This document shows positions 22,741-34,572 of a stretch of DNA of 42,500 nucleotides, in pieces; position 1 is the stretch's first letter; every line of letters starts with the position of its first letter. Where the stretch lies: assembly GCF_963675165.1 (NCBI RefSeq), contig NC_087383.1, positions 6,609,639 through 6,652,138 on the forward strand, given 5' to 3'. The stretch is from Halichondria panicea (Eukaryota; Porifera; Demospongiae; Suberitida; Halichondriidae). The position numbers were made by a program, and so were the translations under genes. Below the pieces are notes generated by a model. It was not told where the DNA came from and ran no database searches. It worked only from the letters and a program-made list of their open reading frames with translations.

Positions 22741-23560
22741 ATTATTATATGCGATTGCATTTATTATATGCATAGATTGAAAAGGAAGGGGATTGGAAAT
22801 GACCAGGCCTCCCTGTGTAAATGGTTGAAACACTCCACGTTATGATTTCGCGCTCGCGATTATTTTTGTTTTGACCGTACTCTGGTTGTATTTCAACTGT
22901 TTCTAGCTCTCCTATCCACTAGCGATCACTCAGAGGCTGGGAGGTTACTCTAGAGAAGTAAGTTTACACCACTGACACGCTCTAATTTGTCTAAGTCAGC
23001 TGTCTTTACTCTGTTTTTAGTTTTTGTTGAGTATAGCTTGAATTACTCCATGTTAACTTTTCTGTTTCCCTGCTGCGAAGCCTAAACAGCAAAAGACATT
23101 GCTTAACTTGGTTATTGTGTATCTAAGTACTATATAGAATGGTTTCATGCCATGGATAAGCTTTACTGTTCATAACCGTTTGCAGTATAGTCCTTCAAAC
23201 TGCTTTAGTATACTTTTAGACACACCACGGGCCTTGACCTATCACGACTTCATAGTAAGGGCTATTCCTTCTTTTATAGCATTTATTTGTTTAGTGATAG
23301 TGGTTGCGTTGCTTAGTCGACCTTTTAGAGCTATATTCTCTTTACTTTTTAGAATATTCAACACTAAAAGTGATCAATTTCACCATTTCTATGTACAACA
23401 CATTGTATGGCAGCCAACACAGGTATATATAATGAGCATGCTGACTATAAAATAATCCCTTTGTAGTTTTAGCCACGCCCTATAACGCGGAGTGTTTCAC
23501 ACAAAAATTTTCGTTTCCAATCCCCTTCCTTTTCAATCTATATGTTATATGCGACTGCTG
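22741..23560. mobile_element. Inverted-repeat unit between the two satellite arrays
   Basis: A perfect 28-bp inverted pair (atagattgaaaaggaagggg... at 22772-22799; reverse complement at 23514-23541). A second pair lies inside it (gaaacactccacgttat near 22827-22843; ataacgcggagtgtttc near 23485-23501). Satellite sequence continues outward on both sides, also in inverted orientation. The whole looks like one element or fold-back structure whose ends are satellite-like. Confidence 0.6.
23147..23455 (+). CDS. Possible small membrane-protein ORF, unknown
   Basis: A 102-codon frame with ATG at 23147 inside the inverted-repeat unit. The middle (FIAFICLVIVVALL) is a convincing hydrophobic span flanked by basic residues (SRPFRAIFSLLFRIF). 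Overall composition (Phe/Ile/Ser rich) is also what AT-rich non-coding DNA gives. No family or conserved motif was seen, and no transcription evidence is available. Confidence 0.2.
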   Translation: MPWISFTVHNRLQYSPSNCFSILLDTPRALTYHDFIVRAIPSFIAFICLVIVVALLSRPFRAIFSLLFRIFNTKSDQFHHFYVQHIVWQPTQVYIMSMLTIK

Positions 23561-23745
23561 CACATAATATTATTATAATTATGGGACTGCTGCATTTATT
23601 ATATGACGCTGCTGCATTTATTATATGAGGCTGCTGCATATATTATATGAGGCTGCTGCATTTATTATATGCGACTGCTGCATATATTACATGAGGCTGC
23701 TGCATTTATTATATGCGACTGCTGCATTTATTATATGCGACACGA
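23541..23745. repeat. 22-bp satellite, inverted orientation
   Basis: Monomers such as ttattatatgcgactgctgc are reverse complements of those at 21600-22312. About nine units. Frames across it mirror the artefactual frames of the left array. Confidence 0.95.
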
Positions 23746-23865
23746 GCCATGGAGAGAATCAGAACACAACAATCAGAGAGCCACAAACAGGGCCAGAGGG
23801 AGCAGACCTTTCAACATGACAGTTAACCTTTCCCAGCTCAAAATACAGACACCTTTTTTTTTTTA

Positions 23866-25145
23866 AACTAGTAACCCAGACCCCAGCTATCTTGACACTA
23901 TATAGAGAGCATCGATGGAACACTAACAGCTGAACAGTTTGAGAGAGAACTCAGAACCCACTAATGTTAGACAATGATCATTAAATTTTATTTTTATTCA
24001 CACCAAATATAATTCTATATAATATTATCACCATTACCTAGCAACTGACCACTTACAACTAGTAACCCAGACCCCAGCTATCTTGACACTATCATCATTA
24101 CCTAGCAACTGACCACCCCGGCCCACTAACTAGTAATTTTTTCCCAATTATGTCAATATTGTATGAAGGCACAAAGAGACTAAAGACACTTAATAAGTGT
24201 TCTCAATGTTCTCACGGTGACACGGTTCAGTCAGGATCTGCAGAAACTTCTCTGCGAGGTTGTATCGGCAGACGCCCTTTCAGTGAGGATTATAACGGGT
24301 CAATAATAGCTAGAAGATCGACCAAAGATTCCAACGTTCGGTCACAAAATTATTGACCGGGCAGAATTATCACGTGGCTTGTGTTCAATAAGCAGGAAAT
24401 GTCATGAAAAAAACAGATATCACGTGATTGATTGAAATAGCCATTTTTGTGATAAAACCAGTGCATGCATGTATCATGCTAAGCCTCGATTCCAGGCCGC
24501 ACTACACATCAGGGAAGTGGCCGGTGAAGGAGGCTAGCATATCATGCTACGATAGCTAGCTCTAGCAAACAAGCAAGAGACATGCTACTGTGGCTACTTT
24601 AGAGTCAGAATTAAGGACTGCACATTTCAACTTCTTGACTGACCACTTTGTGCTATATGTAGTCTGACATTTGTCACTTCACGTCTATTTGTGCACTAAC
24701 TAGACTATAAGCCACATAATTATATGATGTTCTATAAAGGTCCAGGACTTGGTCTATAATTATATAATTATGCTAAGAACTTTTCCTCTGGCTCTCCATG
24801 TTATAGCTTGATCTCTGAAAAGCATAGATTCCTATTATACCTATAATATAGCTATACTAATTATTATGATCCACATAATTATGATGTTCTATAATTATTA
24901 TAGTTACTTACAATGTCCAGGAGACTTGTTCTATAATTATATATGCTCAGGAGCTTCTTCCTCTGGCTCTTCATACATGCTCTTTATTAATAGCTTGATA
25001 TCTGAAAAGTAGATTCCTATATGATCCCAGTCACTGCATGTCCTCTCACTCAATAATTATAAGCGTCGTTGTTTAGCTGCCCTATATAAAACACCCTGAG
25101 GTTGTACTACGAAGATATTGGAGCCATTATCAAACGGTCACTACT
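23866..25145 (-). pseudogene. Decayed paralogue of the gene segment at 41880-42500
   Basis: Blocks shared in order with the right edge of the window include gttctcacggtgaca, aggatctgcagaaactt, tcggcagacgccctttt-like and ccctgaggttgtactacgaa. Within 24185-24282 the minus strand can be read as GVCRYNLAEKF, then LQILTEPCHRENIENTY and a stop. The exon equivalent to 42400-42467 (near 25040-25110) is degenerate, and the linker exon equivalent is present twice in damaged form (about 24760-24830 and 24945-25010). The short block agtaacccagaccccagcta is also duplicated (23869 and 24061). It is probably a duplicated, eroding gene piece. Confidence 0.5.
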
Positions 25146-25255
25146 CTTAGCCTCGTTCCCAGGCCTTTTTTTCTTGCCGTTGTTCATCCATAAATAGAAG
25201 GTAGCAAAAAGAATAGCAAAATAAGGCAGCATGCAAAAAAAGAAATTGGGGTACA

Positions 25256-26797
25256 CACTGTTAAAAATGGGGTGTTACGTAGCACACTAATTTTAGTAGG
25301 TAAATGTCAGTGGTGTGTTAATGAACACACTCGTGTGTTTGTCGTGCTCAACAACACACTTAGAGTGTAATAGAACACACTTGGGTGACACAACAGAATG
25401 GTGTGTTACTGAACACTCTGACATCCATACAGTGGTGTAAAGTAGCACACGATATATAAGATATTAAGAAGGTCTTTTTACTTTTCAGATACCAAAATTA
25501 ATATTTATGTTCCACTTAGTACAGTTAGATCACCAAGAGTGCTAAGTATGTGCAAGTGAAATAAGAGTTGAAATGCTGCAGTCCCTGCAAATGCGGGAAA
25601 CAACTTGCTATCACTCTCAAAGGAAGCTTTATACTTTGCAAACCCAGAAATCCAGGTCCTAAAAGTATGGCTATAGTATATAGAAGCCTGCAATGCATGT
25701 AGAATCTCTACATGCATGATATACTAGAGCTAAGTGGCTAAGTCCAGACCTTCTGTGTGCGCATGCGCATTGAGGCTAGAAGCACATGTAGTGTGCTTTA
25801 CTTAAAATCAACAAAAGAAGAACTGGAGAAGAACTCAATTTAGCTCTGTACTAACTGCACTGAGTATTTAGCTTTCCTGAAGAATATACACTACTGCAGC
25901 ACTTCATGGAGCTTCCAAAGGCCATTCATGTGGTAAGCTGGTGAAATACTATGTGTGATATGATCATATAAATAATATATAGCCTTTCTCACAACTCAGC
26001 CCAGAACTTGACCTCATTCTTGACTTGAGCACTGTTTGAGTATAGAAGTGACTATTCTCTGGGACATACTAACTGCTATAAATGTGCAGAAAGTATCCAG
26101 GTACGTGGAGTAATAGATATGCTTACCAGACATAATTGTATTTATTATTTAGGACTGACAAGATGAGATACAAGATGACTTCAATCAAAATGTGCTACTG
26201 CTGCTGTGCGCTCTTTCGTCAAAAAGGAAACATGTGATGTGCTGTCATTAACAGTAATGTGTTATGTAATAATCCGTATAACATTTAAATAGTCGTTCGT
26301 TGTATAATTATAGTCGTTCGTTGTATATATGTTTTTGATTTGTGTTAAATTAATGACTTGTACATTTCGTTGAAATTGCAACAGCATCAAGCTAGAAGTA
26401 ATCTTACCGTCCTGAAAATAACCAAGTTACGAGGTGCACATGCACTGTATGCATGTGCTAGACAACCATTATTAGTGTGCTTGAAGGCACTGTATGCATG
26501 TGCTAGACAACACATTTACCATTATTAGTGTGCTTGAAGGCACTGTATGCATGTGCTAGACAACACATTTACCATTATTAGTGTGCTTGAAGGCACTGTA
26601 TGCATGTGCTAGACAACACATTTACCATTATTAGTGTGCTTAAAGGCACCTATGCATGTGCTAGATAACACACTTGCCAATGTGTTCAGCAACACACAAC
26701 AGCTTATGTGTTACAAAACACCTTTAGGGGTGTCAAATTTAAAGTGTCATACCAACATGCCAAAAGTGTGTTCCAGAACACATCATTTTTAACAGTG
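25256..26797. mobile_element. Non-autonomous CACTG-type DNA transposon, element 1
   Basis: Ends CACTGTTAAAAAT and ATTTTTAACAGTG. Subterminal arrays on both sides consist of gtgtt-N4-aacac dyads (for example gtgttaatgaacac, gtgttactgaacac, gtgttcagcaacac, gtgttccagaacac). The interior has a 53-bp tandem repeat (about 26433-26670), the GCGCATGCGC word near 25758 and no transposase. CACTN ends plus subterminal repeats suggest the CMC (CACTA/EnSpm-like) group. The open frame 25505-25717 has no recognisable product. Confidence 0.75.
26433..26670. repeat. 53-bp tandem repeat inside element 1
   Basis: Units begin ggcactgtatgcatgtgcta, followed by gacaacacatttacc and attattagtgtgcttgaa. Three to four near-identical copies; the first lacks the acacatttacc part. 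Confidence 0.9.
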
Positions 26798-26829
26798 CAG
26801 TTAAGAAAAAGTATAAGGGCTTGGTTTAG

Positions 26830-27077
26830 GAAATGGCGTGATCCACAAGGATATTTATGAACGTGGGAGATATGTAGCCCACAATCGGGACGTAAGGTAT
26901 TCTACCACGCATTCAATAATAATAAGACTTGTACTGAGATACTGCATGCCAACAAGCTACTGCATGCAAAGTCAGGGAACTAGCGTGGCCAGCTCTGGTG
27001 ACAGTATAGCTACCTGCTAGATGATAATGATGACTAAGCTATTAGTTTAGATCTAAGACACAAGAATATAATTATTC
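26830..27077. other. Short non-genic stretch
   Basis: Contains a 60-codon frame (26838-27020) without recognisable features. Nothing else was seen. Confidence 0.3.
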
Positions 27078-27198
27078 TACAGGGTTTTGCATAATCTTTG
27101 CAATATCCACAAAAAAGCGTTTTGCGTTGAGCGTTCCTTATATGGTTATCTGTGGTCAACCATAAGTTGTAGATCTAAGTGCATGGCACTACTACTAC

Positions 27199-27524
27199 CA
27201 AGAGTTTATGATAGAGGAGAGAGTATCGAACGTAGGCATACACTGTACATCAGATGTATGCGGAGAGTAACGTGACTTCCTGTATCTGTCACAAGCTTGG
27301 AATTTGCACACTGACCAATCCAGTGTGGGTGATGTAATCTATCAAGAAAATAGATTACATTACCCACACTTGGATGAGTTGATAGATTACATCACCCACG
27401 CTTGGATTGGTCAGTGTGCAAATTCCAAGCTTGTGACAGATACAGGAAGTCACGTTACTCTCCGCATACATCTGATGTACAGTATGCCTACGTTCGATAC
27501 TCTCTCCTCTATCATAAACTCTTG
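27199..27524. repeat. Long hairpin: 147/146-bp inverted repeat with 33-bp loop
   Basis: The left arm 27199-27345 and right arm 27379-27524 are reverse complements apart from two or three small differences (a 2-bp indel near gcatacactgtac; one extra base near cca[a]gcgtggg). The 33-bp loop holds another inverted copy of the innermost 20 bp (tagattacattacccacact). Weaker complementarity extends outward: tacagggttttgca near 27080 with tgcaaaaccctgta near 27801-27814, and gagcgttccttata near 27129 with tataaggaacgctc near 27765. RNA read through it in either direction would fold into a long stem. Confidence 0.93.
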
Positions 27525-27822
27525 CTACTACTGTATTCTACAACAGTTGATGGATCAACTTGAAGATTCTCAGCAACACTTTGATAAGATAGTCCAAGCA
27601 GCTCTGTCTGATGCACTATTCTCTCCATCTTATATCCCAAATAATGCCTTGATATTTTTTCACAAGAAAAAAGCCATTTTGATTTTGACTGTTGCTTCCC
27701 AATCAGACTTGGCATTTCACCACAATATGTATATGACACCACAATGTGTAAACATTAGATATCCTATAAGGAACGCTCTACACCCTCTATTTCAAAGATT
27801 CTGCAAAACCCTGTATATATAA
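27304..27822 (+). pseudogene. 172-codon open frame over the hairpin right arm
   Basis: The first third runs through the hairpin loop and right arm. The rest includes HFDKIVQAALSDALFSPSYI and AILILTVASQSDLAFHHN and ends at TAA (27820-27822). The composition of the distal part looks protein-like, so the locus may be a captured or inverted gene fragment, but no family was recognised. The ATG is inside the hairpin left arm and is probably not a real start. Confidence 0.25.
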
Positions 27823-28226
27823 ACACACAATAATATTATAGACTCTAGCACTGCATACCCACGCTCATTTTCACCCTTCTACCGTCCTTCTACCCTCACA
27901 CGACTTCCCAATATAATTATACATGCTCTCCTTTTTGCTAACTCTATACCTCTATAAATGATTCCTCCAATTAATACTGTATTTTATTTTATTGAACAGT
28001 TTTAATTTTATCTTACCGTAATTATATTCCTCCATTCTTTCCGTGTTTTATTGAACAATTACAGCTAGTATAGAATGTTTTGTGAGCATCAAACATAATT
28101 CTATGTGAACTTTGCGAGGGTTGATCAATTCGTAATAATAAAATCGCAAAATATACTAGTAAATACACACGATCCTTACCAGAACGCAATAGTTAGATCG
28201 CAAAGGGTCAAATTTTCTGCTGCTTG

Positions 28227-28700
28227 AGCTTATTATGCCTCGGTGCGCATGTGCAAGCGAGGTATACGGTAGTGTATTTGTGTGTGTGTGTGTGTGTGTG
28301 TGTATAGATTGATACAGCTGCTCAAGGATGAATCAAGTGCAAGTAAGAGTTTCTATAATTATAGGCTTCTAGTCATGGATTTTAATTCGTGGATTTGCAA
28401 AATAATGCTTCGTTCTCGAGCCAGTTATGCCTAGTTTTGCTTGGAATGCCATTGCAGCCTTTTCAGAAGAGTGAGTAGCGAAACTTTTCCATGGAGTGTT
28501 GCTACTCTACTTAGTAGTTACTTAGCTCTGCACTAGAACGCTAGCTATTGTAGCTGCAACAGTGAGAAGAGAGCTGCAAGGCTCTACTGATGCAGCTATT
28601 AACCTTGGCTTGAACTTTTGGCATCGATCGTTTTTAACAACAATCATGGCCGATTATTACCCACTCTTTGAGTTTCCCTGTGATTCTGGATTCTGCATGC
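28227..28700 (+). repeat. Interspersed repeat family R, copy 3
   Basis: Begins with the palindromic gcctcggtgcgcatgtgcaa then gcgaggtatacggtagtgta and a (TG)n run (28281-28304). Blocks such as gctcaaggatgaatcaagtg, ttcgttctcgag, tgccattgcagccttttcag and atggagtgttgctactct follow. It is opposite in orientation to copies 1 and 2. The frame 28562-28858 is repeat-derived. Confidence 0.85.
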
Positions 28701-28859
28701 CTGCATGCAGCAAATTCAATGCAAGATTGTTCATCAAATTTATGTGTGTAAAAACGCTATTAGTAGGAATGTTATGTAGCTTTGGCACCTCTACCGAGGC
28801 ATCAGCACCCTCGGTGCTTTCATTCGCAAAGGTTTTTCACCAGCAAAATATTCTATAGA

Positions 28860-30205
28860 TTGAACGATTTAGATAAAGAACAGAAAAGGAGAGCCTGTGT
28901 AGGCTACTTCGACAGTATACTGCACAAAGCGTACCTTGACGCAGGATATTAATAATACCATGTGAAAGAGCCGCTCAATGTGCATGTGCTGGTACCTACA
29001 ACGTGCACACACAACGTGCAAACAATTATCACTATATACCGCTACCGTCATAATTTAAAATTTAAAGCTTAAATAATTTTTTAGCTCATTTTGGAGATAT
29101 AACTTGCAATTGCATATAATTATCCCTTGTGCCCATGTTATAACTATAACATAATAATATAATTATGCTAGAAGTATGCACTGGCTAGATCGACCATAAT
29201 AGACACTGGGTTAGGCCTCCATATAAATTATACTCTTGCAACACCAGGGCTTCATAGAGGGAGGGGCGCTCCCCCCCTGGCAATTGTATTGAAATATGGG
29301 CCATAACGCACTGTGTTACGGCCTGTTACACACCAACCAAACAAAGAGTGTTTTATAACAACAATAATGAGTTCTCTACGAAGCTACTTTAATTAAACTG
29401 CTATTCTTCTATATATAATACTCTTTCTGTTCCATACATCCACAATTTCTTCTTCGAAGTCACTATATCTGTATAAGTACAGAGGGCGATTCAGCGACCT
29501 TCATTTAGTGAGAAAGGCTTGTGTCGCTCAGGCTATGGCTTTTATCTATAGTGCCATTCAACCTAGGCAATTGGATTTCTGCATTTTTTATGACATTCCA
29601 CAATACTTAATAACTCTTAAGAATGAATAAAGATGCGATGTACGACAGTCTCTAAACACAACAATTTCGCAGATCCCCCAAGATACGGATAATCGCCGAG
29701 CCTCCCATTTTTGAAATGTTGATTTTCTCCCCCCTGTCAATTTTTTTCTGTATGAAGGCCTGAACAATGCTCTTCAAAGTACATCTATACACATGCAGTA
29801 AACATGCATGGCTGTTATTTTATCATAATTATAATGGGTGTTTATTCCAGTCCTGTCTTCTTTTCTCTGCTTCTTGACATTCCTCTTAGGCATTTTTTCA
29901 CATTTTCGAAACGTATAATACTTCTGTACTGAAGAAAGAAAGGGAATCGAACTAAAAAACTAATTTTGCTCTGTGAAACATTGTGAACGTATGATTGGCA
30001 GGAAAAGCATGAAAAGCGTAGAAACAAGAAATTCGTCGAGTGCAACTCCAATCCGTTACAACGTCATAAATATTGGCTGAGTCCAAGGTCTCTGGTTTTG
30101 AGATCCGAAGGCCTGAGGCTGTAGCATCCCAAGCATATTATAGCAAGGGTGTTATACTAAGGGCATATAACTGATTTAGAATAGTGCTAAGCATTAAGCA
30201 AGCTA
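28860..30205. other. Non-genic stretch with repeat relics
   Basis: Includes a relic of the hairpin family of 18008 (cccttgtgcccatgttataa near 29126) and a diverged cccccctgtcaattttttt-type block near 29730 resembling the 8524 MITE interior. No exon or RNA gene was recognised. Confidence 0.4.
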
Positions 30206-32619
30206 CATTGTAAAAACAAACGTGTTACCGTAACACACGTGTAGCGTGTCACATGTGTGCTAAATTGCTCTACGTATGTCATATCAGCACATTAGTAAGT
30301 ACATGAGTGCTATTTTAGCCCACTGGTACCACTTTAACCCATGTGTATGTGTGTTACACATGTGCTAATTGACCCAACGTGTGTTATATAAGCATAGTAG
30401 TAAACTACATGTGTGCTATTTCAGCACTGGTATTACAGCAATAGAATGTGGTATATTACGGTTTATAATCAAGTGTAGTGATAATTGTAGTGATATTTGA
30501 GCCATTTCTGAGAGTGAGTAGCATCACTAACTTGATTAGTAAATGATTATGGCATGTGAGCACTGATCTAAGTCAACATAGGATCATATCTAATTATAGA
30601 TATCTTGCTGACAGGTGGTACAGTCTTTATCCTTCATAAAAGAGCAAGAGAAGACCATTGAGTTCTCATTTATAAAGTATTTTGTTTGTTGGCTGTTTTA
30701 AATCTTTTTTTAGCTTTTCTATATAAAGCCCAGTGCAGAAGTTGCTCCGCGCATGCGCAGTTTCTAGTTGCTATAGCTCCTTCGCAGCTGGATTCTAGAA
30801 CAAAAGCAGAAGAGTCAAAAGCAGTCTAAAGGATACCACCAAGGACCAAGAGTTGTTTAAAAGCTGAAAGAGCTGAAAGAGCTGAAAGAGCTGAAAGAGG
30901 ATGGTGTCAAAGCAAGTGGTGAGTTTCTCCAGACAGTTGTTCTGGCTAGCTGTACACAACAGTACAAAAATAATAATACCTATATTTATACTTCGCAGCT
31001 GCAGCTTGTAGCCTATACTACTAAGATACTACTAGGAGACTACACTATAGAGTGTCTAAAATAAGGAGGGACCAGGAGTTATTTAAAAGCTGAAAGAGGA
31101 TTGTTTCATGACCAGACTCGACTGGAGTAAAGCAAGTGTTTTTCTAGGTGAGTTTCTCCAGGCAGTTGTTCTGGCTATAGCTGTTGACTGAAAATGATAA
31201 TACCTACCTGTTTGTATTAATGGCAGGCATTGACGGAAAAAGGCTATGGTATGACTTTGACGAGCTGTATATAGTTCCAACCCAGTGGACAGGCTTCAGC
31301 ACCTTGTTCATGTTCACACCCAACTGTACTTCGGCACTCAACTTGATATGGTAAATCATTCTATTTGTACTATAAAATTAGCAACCCATTCCATAGCAGT
31401 GCATATATCCGTTCCACGTGGCTATAATAAAATTAATTGTACAGCTCCAATGGTAGAACTATATTATACTTGCCAGCATTCCCTTTTGAATACGTTTGCT
31501 TAGCTGATTAGTTAGCATGTGTGTGTGAGCGACCATAACCAACCAACAAGCTCTAATGTATGCTGCTGCTGCTGATACACATTGGGTACAGATATATAAT
31601 AGATAGATCACAATTAGTCTTGGCTCTAACAGTAATATTCGAGGCAACCAGGTCACTGTAGCGTTGTTAGCTGCACCCTATTCTAAGAACTATAAACACT
31701 CTTTTAGAATATTCTAACAATTGTATAGCCTCGATTGCATGCCGCGCGTTGTAATTCTAACCTAAGTGCCAGAAAATATGTACCGTGTGAGGTGCAAAAT
31801 TTTGTGTTTTTCGAGGCCAAGTAAAAACTGCACCCACTGGTATTTCATTCTTGGTATGTGGTTTCCTGTCATTGAAACATTACAACTGCGAGCATCTATT
31901 CTGAGGGCTCTAGAGCCAAATAGCACTCGCGAAATGTTCTCGCTATACATGTGCGGTACTCGGTGCTCAAATTGAGCAAAGCAAAAATTGGGACTTGCCC
32001 CTTTATTGTAGGTAGTAGGGAGACACTGTGTGTAATTATCGTGTGCCTTTTATTTAAACAAAAGGTGGTGCGTATGTTTTGATAGCCCATAATTATGACA
32101 TAAACAACAATTGGAGTGGCATAGGCATCACATCAATATACGTATGGTGCATGGTCTTCATTTGTCTTCATTTCGATCCTTTGTAGGCATGGCTCCATCC
32201 TGAAATTTCATCACCGAAGACGATTGCCAAGAAGGCCGTACCTGCCTCTGTTGTAGCTTCTAACACTTTATAACGAAGAAGCAGACAATGGTACTATTAA
32301 TTTGCTGCAACAATACTCTGTACTCATGCAGGACATACTTTATGTTCCTGTACATTTTCAATCACTTTTTCTGCTGTTTCATCGAGTGTACGTATAATTT
32401 AATTGCACCTCCATTTATCTTTTCACAGTCACATGCCAACAACGTCACTATTAATAATTTATTGCATGCTACATACGTGCTGGTTTAACACAAAAATCAA
32501 TGACACGGGTGCTGTTTTAACATTGATATCAAGTAACACGTATGTATAGTGTGCTATTTTAGGAGACATTCGAACGACACGCTACCACGGGTTAAAATAA
32601 CACGTTTGTTTTTACAGTG
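30206..32619. mobile_element. Non-autonomous CACTG-type DNA transposon, element 2
   Basis: Ends CATTGTAAAAACAAACGTG (left, one mismatch from CACTG) and CACGTTTGTTTTTACAGTG (right), with TA flanks on both sides. Subterminal dyads have half-sites gtgyt/arcac at five-base spacing (gtgttaccgtaacac, gtgctatttcagcac, gtgctggtttaacac). The interior has a TATAAA (about 30722), a GCGCATGCGC word (about 30754), a 9-bp tandem gctgaaaga x4 (about 30864-30899) and an internal duplication (about 30840-30960 with 31060-31180). No transposase was recognised, and short frames (31285-31503 and others) lack motifs. Confidence 0.75.
30720..30770 (+). promoter_or_regulatory. TATA-like box plus NRF1-type palindrome in element 2
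   Basis: tatataaag lies about 30 bp upstream of ccgcgcatgcgcag. GCGCATGCGC is the core recognised by animal NRF1-type factors. Together they could be a small internal promoter, but there is no transcript evidence. Confidence 0.25.
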
Positions 32620-33240
32620 TAGGCTATAATTATTAACACATTTAAAGAAGACTCTGAAACCAAGAGTTTCTACAAGCCTCCTCAAGCAACGTTAAAGCTT
32701 TGCTCTGGCTAGTCTACATAAAAAAACTCACATTGAAGGCATGCAGTTTCGTTTTTTTTCTCTTCAGGGGAGGCCAGTGAAGGAGGCTATAACGTATCCT
32801 CGAGAAAATACGCCCAGCAGGAAGTCTAGGCTTATTAGAGTCCTAACTGGGCGTTTAATCGCGAACGGCGAGTTTTCATTCGAATATACGCCCACCCGCG
32901 GCCTCAAATCGAGGTTTACACTTCGCTCTATAACAAATCTTATTGTATTTTAATTTTAATACATAGTATGAACATTTTATTGACAACAATGTTATAAACT
33001 AATGCATGAATAATAATTATGATTAAAGCATGACAAGAGAATGAACATGAAGAAGTGAACTCTGACTCTATTCAATGCTTGTCGATGTCAGATGTAGCAG
33101 AAACTTCCCAAAGGATATGGTAGGACATATACTCCTATACAGAGTATATAGCTATCAGGTACTTCGTTTTAAAAAACCAAGGCAAGGTAACTTGCAAAAT
33201 TAGCCTGCATGTGTGATAACTTTCTTGGACTTTGTGTTTT
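32620..33240. other. Non-genic stretch
   Basis: A block near 32766-32900 (aggccagtgaaggaggctat, then tacgcccagca and gggcgtttaatcgcgaacgg) resembles parts of the CCAGGCC hairpin family. No exon was recognised. Confidence 0.4.
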
Positions 33241-33241
33241 C

Positions 33242-33245
<4 letters not shown>

Positions 33246-33281
<36 letters not shown>
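33246..33281. repeat. (CA)n microsatellite
   Basis: About 17 perfect CA units, read directly. Confidence 0.95.
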
Positions 33282-33286
<5 letters not shown>

Positions 33287-33296
33287 ATCAGCGTAT

Positions 33297-33820
33297 ATAC
33301 CTCGCTGTGCAAGCACACAGAGGCATCATAACTCAGTACAATGAATACTACGCTATAATTATATGCCTCAGGTGTGGATACGCAGCGAGGTATACAGTAG
33401 TGTGTTTGAGCGTGTGTCTGTGTAGAGTGATATATACAACTGCTCAATAAGTGTATAAGAATAAGAGGCTTCTAGACAGACTAAGTCATATTCAGTGGAT
33501 TTACAAAAATTAATAATGCTTCGACTAGTTTTGCTTAGTAATACATTGAAGGCTATGAATGATCTACGCCGTTCTTCTGTTCTGCTTTTCTCTGATTTGT
33601 CATGCCTAAAATTCACTGAATTTTATTGCAGACTGCAGACTCTAGCGTAGCAAACTTCGTTGAGTATAATTACATCTTCTTATTATATAGCTCTGCATTA
33701 GAACGCTATAGCGTTCTATATAGCTGCAAGAGTCATTATTGAATTTGCTGAGTGACATCAAACTTTCAGCATCCTTTTTAGCAACAATTAATCATTTCTC
33801 AACTATTTTTTCACAGCATG
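33297..33820 (+). repeat. Interspersed repeat family R, copy 4
   Basis: Has the tatacctcgctgtgcaagc/ cagcgaggtatacagtagtg ends, then ttcttagg-type blocks, aataatgcttcg and the ctctgcattagaacgctata block shared with other copies. It is followed immediately by copy 5. Confidence 0.7.
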
Positions 33821-33825
33821 TGTAT

Positions 33826-34190
33826 AATTATGCCTCGAGGCGTAGCCGCACGAGGGATACGGTAAAGCTGACTGTGTGTGTGTCTGTTCCAGCTGCAACT
33901 GCTCAACGGTTACTTGTAATTCAACAAAAACAATAGGCTTCTAGTCACGTTCTCATGGATTTTGATTCGTGGATTAGCAAACATTCTCGAGTTATGGCTA
34001 GTTTGACTCACATTGAAGGCTGTTGCAGTCTCTTCAGGAATCTTTCATAGCATCATCTGTTTGCACAAACTTTCTATTCGAGTTAGCATTGCACTAAAGC
34101 GCTAGCTTTTTGTTAGCTATACAAGAGTAAGAAAGAGCTGCTAAAGAAGCTAGCTATTTTAGTGATCATTATGGAACTTGCAGACACACC
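33826..34190 (+). repeat. Interspersed repeat family R, copy 5
   Basis: Starts attatgcctcgaggcgtagc, then cgagggatacggtaaagctg. It continues with ggcttctagtcacg, tttgattcgtggatt and gcactaaagcgctagc as in the other copies. Head-to-tail with copy 4. Confidence 0.7.
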
Positions 34191-34572
34191 CCTTCTTCCT
34201 GGATGTAATGTGCACGCTCAATACCACGTGTAAGAGAATCCATTTTGAACGACAGATCCTGGCAGAATCAATTTCTTTTTTGTTGAGGTCCTGGTAAGCC
34301 ACAAACCAACCTTTTCTGATAACTCTTTTTAGACTGCTTGTTATAGATAATAATTATTATTACTTTCTGTGATTGATTTCTGTCTTTCACAGACTACTGA
34401 CTATGCCTTTGACAAAGGTTTTCTCCCATTGTTTGGCTGCAGGCAATTTAAGACGATCACTATGCACTTTCTTGTGAAACAATCAAAACACATTGCAAAT
34501 TACTTATCTCTTCTATAACACTCTAGTAATACTTTTGAGCGAAAGCAAAAACATGGCGAGAGGCATTAGCAA

